Below are positions 8,580-17,705 of a stretch of DNA of 64,000 nucleotides, one piece after another (within the stretch, counting starts at the first letter, position 1; every line of letters begins with the position of its first letter). The notes beneath the pieces are model-generated. The model was not told the origin of the DNA, did not search any database, and saw only the letters and a program-made list of their open reading frames with translations. A program made the position numbers and the translations under genes. Source of the DNA: JAJFVC01 sp039698075 (GTDB lineage Bacteria > Planctomycetota > Planctomycetia > Pirellulales > Thermoguttaceae). The stretch spans positions 1-64,000 of the forward strand of contig JBDKTJ010000062.1 of the NCBI GenBank assembly GCA_039698075.1, written 5' to 3'.

Positions 8580-9086
8580 TTATGGCGCCGGCCGGTCGAC
8601 CATCAACTGCTCGGTCTTCGGATCGTAGCGGTAGCGGTCGCCCTCGGGCAATTCGGGCAACGGGATGCGCTGTTCCTGGATGATTCGCTCCATGAACTCC
8701 TCGTGCGACTTCGGCGCGCGGCCTTCGCTGGCCTTGAACAGACTCATCGCTTGCGGAATCTGAATTTCAAACGCGATTCGCTCTTTCGTCGTGAACAACG
8801 AGGCCACCGGCACGGTGATGATCGACGCCGGCCCGGTCGTGTCGTAATGGCCTTTCACGCCGGCGCCCACCGCGGCCTTCGTCGAAGTTGTCTTTGGCGT
8901 TTCTTTGAGCGTCTCGGACGGCGGCGGAGGCGGCGGCGCCTTTGGGGACGGAGACTCGACGGAAGGGGCCGTCGGAGAAACAGCCGGCGTCGAGGTCGGC
9001 TCGCTCGGGCCGCAGCCCAACCAGGCCGCCAGACTCAGCAGGCCCAAAACACAACCGACGGCCGCGAGATTTCGATTCTTGTTCAT
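8580..9086 (-). CDS. Proline-rich lipoprotein, unknown function
   Basis: The protein is 168 aa from the ATG at 9086, which follows GGAGG. The signal sequence ends in a lipobox (SLAAWLGC), so it should be lipid-anchored. A Ser/Thr/Pro linker (PKAPPPPPPSETLKETPK) follows, then a small soluble domain of about 100 residues containing EGDRYRYDPKTEQLMV. It begins 13 bases after the surE stop and precedes a secreted protein by 42 bases on the same strand. The C-terminal part resembles planctomycete small secreted proteins of unknown role. Confidence 0.7.
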   Translation of the reverse strand: MNKNRNLAAVGCVLGLLSLAAWLGCGPSEPTSTPAVSPTAPSVESPSPKAPPPPPPSETLKETPKTTSTKAAVGAGVKGHYDTTGPASIITVPVASLFTTKERIAFEIQIPQAMSLFKASEGRAPKSHEEFMERIIQEQRIPLPELPEGDRYRYDPKTEQLMVDRPAP

Positions 9087-9099
9087 CACGTCCTCCGTT

Positions 9100-9897
9100 T
9101 TACGGGTTCGACGCATCCGGGCATGAAAATCGCCAATGTTCCATGCCGGCCAGCGCCGCTTGCCGAGTCAGATTGTAATCCAACGGCGTCAGGCTCACCT
9201 GCCCAACGGCCAGCGCCGACAGATCGGTCGGATGATCGGCGGTCGGGGCGGGCGGTCCGCCTTTGAGCCAGTAATAGGGTCGGTCCCACGGATCGCGGCG
9301 CTTCTCGTAGCTGTCCTCGTAGCGGGTCACGTTCATCGGCGCAACGCACACCTGCGGTCGCCCGTCGAGCGCGGCGGTCGGAATGTTCAAATTATAAAGT
9401 TGCGGCTCGGGCCCCTTTTGCGCCAACACTTGTCCAATGACGTGTCGGGCCAGTCGGGCGGCGCGACCGAATTGGGCGTGTTCGTCGAACTCCAGCGACA
9501 CGGCGAAACTGGTCACGCCAAAAAATGCTCCCTCGACGGCTGCGGCCACCGTGCCCGAGTACAACACATTGATGCCCGCGTTCAGACCGTTGTTGATGCC
9601 GCTGACGACCAGGTCGGGCGTGCCGGGGCAGAATTGCTGGATGCCGATCTTGACGCAATCGGCCGGGCTGCCGGTCACGGCCCAACCCCAACGCCGGTCG
9701 CCGTCCTCGCCGCTGCGAAAGATTTCTTTCACGTTCAGCGGGGTCAGATAGGTGATCGAGTGGGCCACGCCGCTCTGTTCGGTGGCCGGCGCGACGACGA
9801 CCACCTCGCCCAACGTGCAAAGTTCGCGCTCGAGGGCCGCCAATCCCGGCGCGTAAATGCCATCGTCGTTGGTCAGAAGGATGAGCATGGGGTTCAT
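9100..9897 (-). CDS. surE: 5'/3'-nucleotidase SurE
   Basis: SurE hydrolyses nucleoside monophosphates, and often short polyphosphates, using a divalent metal. The 265-aa protein opens with the family signature LLTNDDGIYAPG (metal ligands Asp11 and Asp12) and continues with APATEQSGVAHSIT and SGINNGLNAGINVLYSGTV, the usual metal and phosphate loops. The ATG at 9897 was chosen because it puts the signature at the normal position. Another ATG directly precedes it at 9900. It heads a three-gene minus-strand run with a lipoprotein and a secreted protein. Confidence 0.93.
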   Translation of the reverse strand: MNPMLILLTNDDGIYAPGLAALERELCTLGEVVVVAPATEQSGVAHSITYLTPLNVKEIFRSGEDGDRRWGWAVTGSPADCVKIGIQQFCPGTPDLVVSGINNGLNAGINVLYSGTVAAAVEGAFFGVTSFAVSLEFDEHAQFGRAARLARHVIGQVLAQKGPEPQLYNLNIPTAALDGRPQVCVAPMNVTRYEDSYEKRRDPWDRPYYWLKGGPPAPTADHPTDLSALAVGQVSLTPLDYNLTRQAALAGMEHWRFSCPDASNP

Positions 9898-10009
9898 CAT
9901 AGTCGCCCCCAATACGCGTGGCAATGGTCGCTAAGCCGCCCACGGACCCACTAGTCGCCCTGCCCGGCGGGACTTATAATAAGATGTTTCCCCCCGGAGG
10001 GTGTACGAT

Positions 10010-11560
10010 ATGACGCGATTGGCCGACGAAAAGGTGTTGGTTCTGGATTTCGGTTCGCAATACGCGCAGTTGATCGCGCGTCGCGTTCGACAGCAAAACG
10101 TTTATTGCGAAATCGTCCGGCACAACATCACGGCCCAACGGATCCGCGAGTTGGCGCCGAAGGGCATCATTCTGTCGGGCGGTCCGGCCAGCGTGTACGA
10201 GGCCGGCGCGCCGAAGTGCGATCCCGAGATCTTTCAACTCGGGCTGCCCGTGCTCGGCATCTGCTACGGACTGCATCTGGCCTGCCAATCGCTCGGCGGC
10301 CAAGTGCAGAGCACGTCGACCCGCGAGTACGGCCGTGCGTGGTGCCGCGTCACACAACCCAACGAACTGTTCGCCGGGTTGCCCGATCGAATCGAAGTCT
10401 GGATGAGCCACGGCGATCAAGTCTCGCAGGCGTCGAGCGATTTTCTGCCGCTGGCCGTCACCGACACTTGTCCGTTGGCCGCGGTGAAACATCGGCGGCT
10501 GCCGGTCTACGGTCTCCAGTTTCATCCCGAGGTGACCCACACGCCGCAAGGCTCGGCGATCCTCGGCAACTTTTTGAAGGCGGTGTGCGGTTGCCGCGGC
10601 ACGTGGCAGTTGGGCGACTTCGCCCGGGAAGCGATCGAAACCGTTCGGCGGCAAGTCGGCCGCGATCGGGTGATTTGCGGGCTGTCGGGCGGAGTGGATT
10701 CGTCGGTCGTGGCCGCGCTGTTGGCCCAAGCGATCGGACCGCAGTTGTCGTGCATTTTGGTCGACAACGGGCTGCTGCGTAAGGACGAGGAAGAAGTGGT
10801 GGTCCGCGAGTTTTCCAGCCATTTCAAGACCGACCTGCACGTCGTCAAGGCCGAGGATCGATTTCTCGCGGCATTGGCCGGCGTGGTCGAGCCGCAAGAA
10901 AAACGCCGCCGCATCGGCCACGCCTTCATCGACTGCTTCAGCGACGAGGCCGCGAAGATCAAAGGCGCGAAGTTTTTGGCCCAAGGCACGCTCTATCCCG
11001 ACGTGATCGAAAGCGGCGGCAGCCCGGACGGACCGGCCGCCACGATCAAGTTGCACCACAACGTCGGCGGACTGCCCGAGGATTTGGCGTTTGAGCTGAT
11101 CGAGCCGTTGCGCGATCTGTTCAAGGACGAGGTTCGCGCGTTGGGCCTGCAACTCGGATTGCCCGAGGACATCGTCTGGCGTCATCCATTCCCCGGGCCC
11201 GGGCTGGCCGTGCGTTGCTTGGGCGAAGTGACCAAGCAACGGCTCGACATCCTGCGCGAGGCCGACGCGATCGTGGTCGGCGAAATCAAACACGCCGGAC
11301 TGTATCGCCAGACGGCCCAAGCGTTCGCGGTGCTTCTGCCGGTGCAAAGCGTCGGCGTGATGGGCGACGCGCGGACCTACGCCGATGCGGTCGCCGTGCG
11401 TTCGATCGACACCGAAGATTTCATGACGGCCGACTGGAGCCATCTGCCTTACGAACTGCTGGCCCGCATCTCGACCCGGATCATCAACGAAGTGAAGGGC
11501 GTCAATCGCGTCGTGTACGACATCAGCAGCAAGCCGCCGGCGACGATCGAGTGGGAGTGA
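10010..11560 (+). CDS. guaA: GMP synthase (glutamine-hydrolysing)
   Basis: GuaA converts XMP, ATP and glutamine to GMP, the last step of guanine nucleotide synthesis. The 516-aa protein has all three domains. The class I amidotransferase domain carries the nucleophile Cys85 in LGICYGLH and the His/Glu pair in LQFHPEVTH. The ATP-pyrophosphatase domain has the P-loop SGGVDSSV. The C-terminal dimerisation domain ends in PPATIEWE. The position after LGICYG is Leu-His where many GuaA proteins have Met-Gln. The ATG at 10010 lies nine bases after GGAGG, so a GTG nine bases upstream is less likely. Confidence 0.97.
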   Translation: MTRLADEKVLVLDFGSQYAQLIARRVRQQNVYCEIVRHNITAQRIRELAPKGIILSGGPASVYEAGAPKCDPEIFQLGLPVLGICYGLHLACQSLGGQVQSTSTREYGRAWCRVTQPNELFAGLPDRIEVWMSHGDQVSQASSDFLPLAVTDTCPLAAVKHRRLPVYGLQFHPEVTHTPQGSAILGNFLKAVCGCRGTWQLGDFAREAIETVRRQVGRDRVICGLSGGVDSSVVAALLAQAIGPQLSCILVDNGLLRKDEEEVVVREFSSHFKTDLHVVKAEDRFLAALAGVVEPQEKRRRIGHAFIDCFSDEAAKIKGAKFLAQGTLYPDVIESGGSPDGPAATIKLHHNVGGLPEDLAFELIEPLRDLFKDEVRALGLQLGLPEDIVWRHPFPGPGLAVRCLGEVTKQRLDILREADAIVVGEIKHAGLYRQTAQAFAVLLPVQSVGVMGDARTYADAVAVRSIDTEDFMTADWSHLPYELLARISTRIINEVKGVNRVVYDISSKPPATIEWE

Positions 11561-11566
11561 AATTTA

Positions 11567-11609
11567 GGGGCTAGAGGCTAGGGGCTAGGGGATAGAGGCT
11601 AGGGGCTAG
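11567..11609. repeat. Tandem AGGGGCTAG/AGAGGCTAG repeat
   Basis: There are about five degenerate copies of a 7-10-base unit (AGGGGCTAG, AGAGGCTAG, AGGGGATAG) directly after guaA. A further ACTAGGGGCTAGGG stands at about 11777-11790, on the other side of the palindrome at 11659-11750. There is no spacer structure, so it is not CRISPR. Confidence 0.75.
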
Positions 11610-11658
11610 TAATAGTGATTCAGAAATGAATGCCCTTCTTCTGTGTCATTCAGAAAAA

Positions 11659-11750
11659 ATGGGTGCCATGCCCACGCTTGTCGTGGGCATGATGGAACGG
11701 CAAACATGCTTGCTGTCTCGCTACGCTTGCTTGGCAAGCATGGCGCCCAT
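11659..11750. repeat. Palindromic repeat element with 13-bp inverted ends
   Basis: ATGGGTGCCATGC at 11659-11671 and GCATGGCGCCCAT at 11738-11750 are inverted, with one mismatch. Smaller internal palindromes (CATGCCCACG...CGTGGGCATG and CATGCTTGC...GCAAGCATG) lie inside. It sits between guaA and xseB and has no ORF. It looks like a MITE- or REP-like dispersed element. Confidence 0.65.
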
Positions 11751-11812
11751 CATGTCCTATTGGCCTGACGCACCATACTAGGGGCTAGGGCGGCGAAAAA
11801 GGAACCATTCCC

Positions 11813-12142
11813 ATGAGCCAAGCGGAACCGCCGGATTTTGAGCAGTCGCTCACGCGGCTCGAAGAGATTGTCCACGCCTTGGAAGAGGGCGACTTGGGGC
11901 TGAACGAGTCGCTGGCCCGCTACGAAGAAGGCGTGAAATTGTTGCGGCAATCGTACGACCTGCTGCAACGGGCCGAACGCCGCATCGAACTGTTGAGCGG
12001 GCTGGACGCCGAGGGCAATCCCGTGACCGAGCCCTTTGACGATTCCGCCACGTTCCGCGCGGAACAAGACGGCCAGTCGGCCGAACCGCGTCGCAGCCGT
12101 CGCCGTTCGACGAAAAAAACTTCCGAGCCGGATGAATCATGA
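11813..12142 (+). CDS. xseB: Exodeoxyribonuclease VII small subunit
   Basis: XseB binds XseA to form exonuclease VII, which degrades single-stranded DNA in both directions. The 109-aa protein has the family helical hairpin: FEQSLTRLEEIVHALEEGDL, then LNESLARYEEGVKLLRQSYDLL. It has an extra, mostly polar and basic, C-terminal tail (about residues 75-109). Its stop overlaps the start of the polyprenyl synthase by four bases (ATGA), so translation is coupled. The usual partner xseA is not in the window. Confidence 0.9.
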   Translation: MSQAEPPDFEQSLTRLEEIVHALEEGDLGLNESLARYEEGVKLLRQSYDLLQRAERRIELLSGLDAEGNPVTEPFDDSATFRAEQDGQSAEPRRSRRRSTKKTSEPDES

Positions 12143-13077
12143 CAGCGTCGTCCGTCGAAGCATTCCGCGAGCTTGCTGGGCGATGGGGTCCGTCGATCGA
12201 TGCGGCCTTGTCGGCCCGAACCAACTTGGGCGAAGGATGTCCCACGCGGCTGCGCGAGGCCATGCGTTACAGTTTGCTGGCGCCGGGCAAGCGTTTGCGG
12301 CCGATGTTGACGCTGTTGGCGGCCGAGGCATGCGGCGGATCGGTCGACGCGGCGATGCCGGCCGCCTGCGCGGTCGAAATGGTCCACGCCTACTCGCTGA
12401 TTCACGACGATCTGCCGGCGATGGACGACGACGATTTGCGTCGCGGCCGGCCCACCTGCCACAAGCAATTTGACGAAGCCGCGGCCATTTTGGCGGGCGA
12501 CGGACTGTTGACGCTCAGTTTCGAGATCCTGGCCCGAGAGGTGCAGCCGCCCGAGCGAGCGGCCGCCTGTTGCCTCGCGTTGGCGCAGGCCGCCGGGCCG
12601 TGCAACATGGTCGGTGGACAAGCGGATGACGTGCAGGGGGATCGGGGACAGAAGACCAGCGACGAATCGAGTCCCCAAGCGGACGTTGTTGCATCACCGC
12701 CCGCCGCGTTGTTTTTTCTTCACCAGCGAAAAACTGGGGCGATGATTTGCGTTGCCCTTCGGTTGGGGGGGCTTTGTGCCGACGCTTCGGCCGAGCAGTT
12801 GGATGCTTTGGACCAATATGGCCGGCGTGTTGGGCTGGCTTTTCAGATCACCGACGACCTTTTGGACGTGCAAAGCACCGAGGAAGCCGTCGGAAAGCGG
12901 GTTGGCAAGGACGCCGATCGAGGGAAACTGACCTTTCCTGGCCTGCTTGGTCTTGACCAAAGTGCCCGCCATGCTGAACAATTGATCGCAGAGGCATGCC
13001 AAAGTCTCGACCCGTTCGGCCGCCGCGCCGAGGGGCTTCGGACCGTGGCCCGTTATGTCCTGGACCGAGACCGTTAG
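12139..13077 (+). CDS. Polyprenyl (farnesyl/geranylgeranyl) diphosphate synthase
   Basis: This trans-isoprenyl diphosphate synthase condenses isopentenyl diphosphate with allylic diphosphates. The 312-aa protein has the first Asp-rich motif DDLPAMD (residues 90-96) and the second in ITDDLLD (about 237-243). GKRLRP and the KTGAM segment are also present. Residues around 165-195, between GGQ and KTG, are about 14 residues longer than usual. That stretch is coded by DNA containing an inverted GGGGAC/GTCCCC pair (12644-12676), which suggests a small insertion. It lies in the xseB-ispA-dxs order common in bacteria. Product chain length cannot be assigned. Confidence 0.92.
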   Translation: MTASSVEAFRELAGRWGPSIDAALSARTNLGEGCPTRLREAMRYSLLAPGKRLRPMLTLLAAEACGGSVDAAMPAACAVEMVHAYSLIHDDLPAMDDDDLRRGRPTCHKQFDEAAAILAGDGLLTLSFEILAREVQPPERAAACCLALAQAAGPCNMVGGQADDVQGDRGQKTSDESSPQADVVASPPAALFFLHQRKTGAMICVALRLGGLCADASAEQLDALDQYGRRVGLAFQITDDLLDVQSTEEAVGKRVGKDADRGKLTFPGLLGLDQSARHAEQLIAEACQSLDPFGRRAEGLRTVARYVLDRDR

Positions 13078-13157
13078 GACTGTATTCCAAAACCTGACGC
13101 ACCCTCTTCGCAAAACGCATCCGGAAACGAGTTTTGGGATCATCGCTAAAGGAAAAG

Positions 13158-15086
13158 ATGGCTCGATTGCTCTCGACGATTCATTCACCGGCCGATCTAA
13201 AAAAGCTGACTCCGAAGGAGCTGGACCAGTTGGCGGCCGAGATGCGCGAGTCGCTCTGTCAGTTGGCGTCCACCCGGACGGCCCATTTTGCTTCGAACCT
13301 CGGCGTGGTCGAGTTGACGTTGGCCCTGCACACCAGTTTCGATTTCAGCCGCGACCGGTTGATTTGGGACACCGGCCATCAGGTGTACGCTCACAAGATG
13401 GTGACTGGGCGGTTTGACGCGTTTCAAACGATGCGGGCCAAGGGCGGGTTGATGGGCTATCCGAACCCGGCCGAGAGCGATTACGACCTGTTGATGACCG
13501 GCCACGCCGGCTGCAGCGTCAGCACGGCGCTGGGGCTTCGGTGCGGCGACGACCAGTTGCGGGCCGACGACAATCGCTATGTGGTGGCCGTGGTGGGCGA
13601 CGGTGCGTTTTCCTGCGGCACGATCTTCGAGGCGATGAACAACGCCGGCGGGCTCAAAAAAAATCTGCTGGTCGTCTTGAACGACAACAAAATGTCGATC
13701 TGCCCGCGGGTCGGCGGACTGGCCGAATCGTTGGACCGGCTCCGCATGGCCACGTTCTACACCGGCCTGAAGACCGAAGTGCAGAAAATGCTGGCCCGCA
13801 TGCCGGTCATCGGCGATCCGGTCGAGCGGTTCATCTCGCAGATGAAGGACGCCATCAAGGCCGGACTGCTGGGCGGCATGTTGTTCGAGAACCTGGGCTT
13901 CCGCTACATCGGCCCGGTCGACGGACACAATATCCGCCAACTGCAAAAATATTTCGCGATGGTCCGGCAGTTTCAAGGCCCGGTGCTGTTGCACGTGGTG
14001 ACGGAAAAGGGCCACGGATTCCAGCCGGCCGCCGAAGATCCGGCGACGTTTCATGCGCCGGCCCCGTTTCACCGCGAAAACGGCACGGTCGTCCCGGTGC
14101 GAAAAACGGCCACTCAGCCGACGTTCACCCAGCGGGTGCGCGACGCGGTGCTCGATCGGATGCGGGCCGATCCGACCGTGGCGATCATCACGGCCGCGAT
14201 GTGTCAGGGCAACATGCTGGAGCCGATCCGCGACGAGTTGCCCAGCCGATTCTTCGACGTCGGCATCTGCGAATCGCACGCCGTGGCGTTTGCCGCCGGT
14301 CTGGCCAAAGTAGGCATGCGGCCGATCGTCGACATCTACAGTACCTTCATGCAGCGGGCCTACGACCAGATTTTCCAAGAGCTGGCCCTGCAAAACCTGC
14401 CGGTCGTGTTGTTGTTGGATCGCGCCGGGCTGGTCGGGCCGGACGGTCCAACCCATCACGGCGCGTTCGACTTGACGTATTTGCGGCCGCTGCCGAACAT
14501 GACCGTGTTGGCTCCCGGCGACGCAGCCGACGTCGCGCCGATGATCGCTTGGGCTTTGCAACACGACGGGCCCGTGGCCATCCGATATCCCAAAACGCCG
14601 GCCGAAACCGTCGAACGTTCGGTCGCGCCCGTCGAACTTGGCCGGGCCGAAACGATCCGCTGGGGCGCCGACGGCGCGTTGATCGCCTGCGGCGCGACGT
14701 TGGCCGCCTGCGATGAGGCCGTCCGACGCCTGGCCGCCGACGGGATCGACTTCGGATTGATCAATGCTCGATTCGTCAAACCGCTCGATACGGCGACCAT
14801 CCTTCATGCGGTGGCCGATTCGCCCCGCACGATCATTGTGGAAGAGGGCGCGTTGATGGGCGGATTCGGCAGCGCCGTGCTGGAGGCCGCCTCGCTGGCC
14901 GGAGTAGACGCTGGCCGCATCACGCGATTGGGCATCCCCGACCAGTTCATCGAACACGGCGCCCGGACCGAGTTGCTCGCCCAACTGGGCCTCGACGCCC
15001 AGGGCATCGTCCAAACGTGCCGCGATGCGATCGCTTCGGCGTGCCCATTGGCCGACCACCCATCGAACCACCATGCCGCAACCTAA
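13158..15086 (+). CDS. dxs: 1-Deoxy-D-xylulose-5-phosphate synthase
   Basis: DXS condenses pyruvate and glyceraldehyde 3-phosphate with thiamine diphosphate, the first step of the MEP isoprenoid pathway. The 642-aa length is normal. Visible hallmarks are DTGHQVYAHKMVTGR, the ThDP/Mg motif GDGAFSCGTIFEAMNNAG...NDNKMSI, FRYIGPVDGHN, the transketolase-like PYR domain (GICESHAVAFAAGLA), and a C-terminal transketolase domain. The ATG at 13158 follows AAAGGA. It is 80 bases after the polyprenyl synthase and overlaps nadK by 14 bases, giving a coherent isoprenoid operon. Confidence 0.95.
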   Translation: MARLLSTIHSPADLKKLTPKELDQLAAEMRESLCQLASTRTAHFASNLGVVELTLALHTSFDFSRDRLIWDTGHQVYAHKMVTGRFDAFQTMRAKGGLMGYPNPAESDYDLLMTGHAGCSVSTALGLRCGDDQLRADDNRYVVAVVGDGAFSCGTIFEAMNNAGGLKKNLLVVLNDNKMSICPRVGGLAESLDRLRMATFYTGLKTEVQKMLARMPVIGDPVERFISQMKDAIKAGLLGGMLFENLGFRYIGPVDGHNIRQLQKYFAMVRQFQGPVLLHVVTEKGHGFQPAAEDPATFHAPAPFHRENGTVVPVRKTATQPTFTQRVRDAVLDRMRADPTVAIITAAMCQGNMLEPIRDELPSRFFDVGICESHAVAFAAGLAKVGMRPIVDIYSTFMQRAYDQIFQELALQNLPVVLLLDRAGLVGPDGPTHHGAFDLTYLRPLPNMTVLAPGDAADVAPMIAWALQHDGPVAIRYPKTPAETVERSVAPVELGRAETIRWGADGALIACGATLAACDEAVRRLAADGIDFGLINARFVKPLDTATILHAVADSPRTIIVEEGALMGGFGSAVLEAASLAGVDAGRITRLGIPDQFIEHGARTELLAQLGLDAQGIVQTCRDAIASACPLADHPSNHHAAT

Positions 15087-15939
15087 AACCGAACCGCCGC
15101 GAACCCTTCTGCTTGGCGCCGGCCAACGGCCCGAGGTGCTGGCCAAGGCTCAGCAACTTCGCGCCACCATCGAACGGTTCACGCAGATCGTCTGCACCGA
15201 TTTCTCCGGCACCGAGGACCTTTCCCGCATCGAGGCCGATCTGGCCGTCGTGTTGGGCGGCGACGGATCGATTTTGCGGGCCGCGCGGCAAATGGGACAC
15301 CTGCAACGACCGGTTGCGGCCGTTAATTTAGGAAAGTTGGGGTTTTTGGCGAATATTAAGCCCCACGACCTGGCCAACGTGCTTCGAGATTTCGCCGCCG
15401 GCAAGCTCTCGGTGATCGAGCACTTGATGTTTGAGTGCACGGTGCTGCGCGGCGGCGAGCCGTTGGCCCGGCAGCTTGGGCTCAACGAGGTCGTGATCAA
15501 TTCCGGCACTCCGTTCACGCTGATCAACGTCGATCTTTACGTTGACTCGGATCTGGCGACCACGTATAGTTGCGACGGTTTGATCATCGGCACGCCGGTC
15601 GGTTCGACGGCGCATTGTCTTTCGGCGGGCGGTCCGATTTTGCAGAAGAGTTTGCAGGCGTTCGTGGTGTTGCCGTTGAGTCCGCATACGTTGACGATGC
15701 GGCCGGTCGTGGACTCCGCCGATCGGGTCTACGAAATGGCGGTCGAGCAGCCCAACGCTGGAACGTCCGTGGTGGTCGACGGTCGGCTGTTGTGCCGGTT
15801 GCAGGCGGGCGATCGCGTTCGCGTGGAACGGGCCGCGGCCCAATTCAAGTTGATCGCCCATCCCGGCCACACCTATTATCGAACCCTGCGAGAAAAACTC
15901 GGCTGGGGCGGACGACTGAAACTCAACCCGGAGACCTGA
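15073..15939 (+). CDS. nadK: NAD kinase
   Basis: NadK phosphorylates NAD to NADP using ATP or polyphosphate. The 288-aa protein has the catalytic GGDGS loop (residues 62-66), a strongly conserved NLGKLGFLA region, an NE motif (LGLNEVVIN) and the nucleotide loop IGTPVGSTAH. The start at 15073 lies inside the end of dxs, so the genes overlap by 14 bases and are probably translationally coupled. NADPH is needed by the next MEP enzyme, which fits this placement. Confidence 0.94.
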   Translation: MPQPKTEPPRTLLLGAGQRPEVLAKAQQLRATIERFTQIVCTDFSGTEDLSRIEADLAVVLGGDGSILRAARQMGHLQRPVAAVNLGKLGFLANIKPHDLANVLRDFAAGKLSVIEHLMFECTVLRGGEPLARQLGLNEVVINSGTPFTLINVDLYVDSDLATTYSCDGLIIGTPVGSTAHCLSAGGPILQKSLQAFVVLPLSPHTLTMRPVVDSADRVYEMAVEQPNAGTSVVVDGRLLCRLQAGDRVRVERAAAQFKLIAHPGHTYYRTLREKLGWGGRLKLNPET

Positions 15940-16052
15940 CGATCGACCGCGATTCACGGTCGGAAGGACAAGGCCGACCCTCGTGAGGCCGGATTGGCCG
16001 ACAGATTGCGACCCACGTTCCTGAACATCAATCGACTCGAAAGGATTCGAGC

Positions 16053-16931
16053 ATGGATTTTTCGCTTCGCCGCGCGGCGGCGCTGATGGTTTTCTTCGGG
16101 CTGGCCGCGCAGGCGACGGCCGATTCGCCGGAGAAGTACGCGCTTCGTTATCAATTTCGTCCGGGCGAGACGGTTCGCTGGGAAGTCGAACATCGTTCGA
16201 ACGTCCGCACGACCATCTCGAAAACCACGCAAACCGCCGAGACGTTGAGCCTGTCCGTCAAAAAATGGCAGGTGAAGGACGTGAAACCGGACGGCTCGGC
16301 CACGTTCGAGCACGGCGTCGAGAGCGTCGACATGCGGCAGGAGCTGACCGGCCGCAACGAGGTCCGCTACAACAGCCGCACCGACGCCAAGGCCCCGGTC
16401 GGTTTTGAGGACGTCGCCAAATCGGTCGGCGTTCCGCTGCTTCGCGTGACCATCGACGCCCACGGCAAGCTGCTGCATCGCGAGCATCTGGCCGGCAAGC
16501 AATCGGCCAAGGCCGAAGGCTGGATGACCATTCCGCTGCCCGAGGAGCCCGTGGCCGTCGGACACACCTGGTCGCTGCCGCAGACGATCGACATTCCGTT
16601 GGAGTCCGGCGGCGTCAAACGGGTCAAATCGGTTCAGCAGTTTACGCTCGAAAGCGTTCAGACGGGCGTGGCGGTGATTCGCGTTTCGACCGACGTCTTG
16701 ACGCCGATCACCGATCCGGCCGTCGAGTCGCAATTGGTCCAGCGTGAGGCGGCCGGCCTGGTGCGGTTCGACATCGACGCCGGCCGAGTGCTCAGCCAGC
16801 AGTTGGATATCGACAAGCACGTCGTCGGTTTCCGCGGCGAGGCCAGCAGCATCCATTACATCAATCGGTTCAGCGAACGTTTGCTGAACGATCCGATTAA
16901 AACGGCGGGAAAGGATGAAGCAAGGGATTAG
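16053..16931 (+). CDS. Secreted planctomycete protein of unknown function
   Basis: The protein is 292 aa with a cleavable signal peptide (hydrophobic LMVFFGLAAQATA, then ADS). The mature part is beta-rich: RYQFRPGETVRWEVEHRSNV, DGSATFEHGVESVDMRQEL, LESVQTGVAVIRVSTDVLT. It looks like a repeated beta-sandwich or lipocalin-like planctomycete conserved protein, and I know no function. AAAGGA precedes the ATG. It follows nadK by 113 bases on the same strand. Confidence 0.65.
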   Translation: MDFSLRRAAALMVFFGLAAQATADSPEKYALRYQFRPGETVRWEVEHRSNVRTTISKTTQTAETLSLSVKKWQVKDVKPDGSATFEHGVESVDMRQELTGRNEVRYNSRTDAKAPVGFEDVAKSVGVPLLRVTIDAHGKLLHREHLAGKQSAKAEGWMTIPLPEEPVAVGHTWSLPQTIDIPLESGGVKRVKSVQQFTLESVQTGVAVIRVSTDVLTPITDPAVESQLVQREAAGLVRFDIDAGRVLSQQLDIDKHVVGFRGEASSIHYINRFSERLLNDPIKTAGKDEARD

Positions 16932-16995
16932 GGATTAGGGGTTGGAGCGGATTTGCTGGCGCAGGCGGCTGCCTTCCGTCTAATCCTTAATCCTG
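16926..16995. repeat. GGGATTAGGGATTAGGGG repeat with inverted partner
   Basis: AGGGATTAGGGATTAGGGG at about 16924-16942 is followed by the roughly inverted TCTAATCCTTAATCCTG at 16979-16995. It overlaps the 3' end of the preceding gene, and the rest lies in the gap before the next. It resembles the dispersed G-rich TTAGGG/CTAGGG words after guaA. Confidence 0.55.
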
Positions 16996-17024
16996 TTGTT
17001 GTTTTTCTGCCGATTCTCAACCGT

Positions 17025-17690
17025 ATGGGGATCAAGAAAAGCATTCTGTACGCCGGCGGGCTGGCCCTGGCCACGGGCATTCCGTTTACGATGTACGCGG
17101 CCCCCGATGTGGCCAAAAGCGTCCAACGGGCATGGACCAACGCGACGACGTCCTCTGCGCCGGCCAAGACGCCGAACGGCGCCGTGACCGCGCCGGCGCC
17201 GGCCAACGCGGCTCAACCGATCGCGGCGGCTGCGACCAATCCGAACAGTCTGGCGGCGATGCCCATGCCGCGGTTGGACGAGGTCCTCCGGTTCGACGCG
17301 ACCGTCGAATGGGTCATGCAGCGGTGGCCTCGCGTTTCGACCGGGCTCCCCTATTTGCAATTGCAGGGCTATCGCGTCCCGTTGGTGACCGGCACCTCGT
17401 TGGACGACCTGGCCGGCTCGCTGACCTATTACTTCAACGCCCATCAACAGGTCCAACGCATCACCCTGCGCGGCACGACCGGCGATCCGCGCACGTTGGT
17501 CGGATTGGTGGCCGAACGCTATCACTTCACGCGGCGGCTCACCAACGATCCGGGCATCGTGCTCTATGAGACGGTCAACGCCAGCAACCAGTTGGCCGGC
17601 TCGCTCAAAATCCGCTCGGCCAAAGTGGTCAAGGCCGATCAGCCGTACAGCCGGTTCGAGTTCGATCTGGTCGTGGATCGCACCGAATAG
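17025..17690 (+). CDS. Exported protein of unknown function
   Basis: The protein is 221 aa from ATG 17025 (an upstream TTG in frame is less likely). It has a basic n-region and hydrophobic core (KKSILYAGGLALATGIPFTMYA), so it is probably secreted or anchored. An Ala/Pro/Asn-rich linker (about 45-80) leads to a compact C-terminal domain of about 140 residues (DEVLRFDATVEWVMQRWPRV, LAGSLTYYFNAHQQVQRITL). It resembles other planctomycete proteins with a DUF6690-type C-terminus, but that name is from memory and unsure. It converges with pabA. Confidence 0.65.
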   Translation: MGIKKSILYAGGLALATGIPFTMYAAPDVAKSVQRAWTNATTSSAPAKTPNGAVTAPAPANAAQPIAAAATNPNSLAAMPMPRLDEVLRFDATVEWVMQRWPRVSTGLPYLQLQGYRVPLVTGTSLDDLAGSLTYYFNAHQQVQRITLRGTTGDPRTLVGLVAERYHFTRRLTNDPGIVLYETVNASNQLAGSLKIRSAKVVKADQPYSRFEFDLVVDRTE

Positions 17691-17705
17691 CGGCCGTTTG
17701 CGGTC

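Noticed and set aside
11567..11609. CRISPR-like tandem repeats
   Set aside because: The units are 7-10 bases with no unique spacers and no cas genes nearby.
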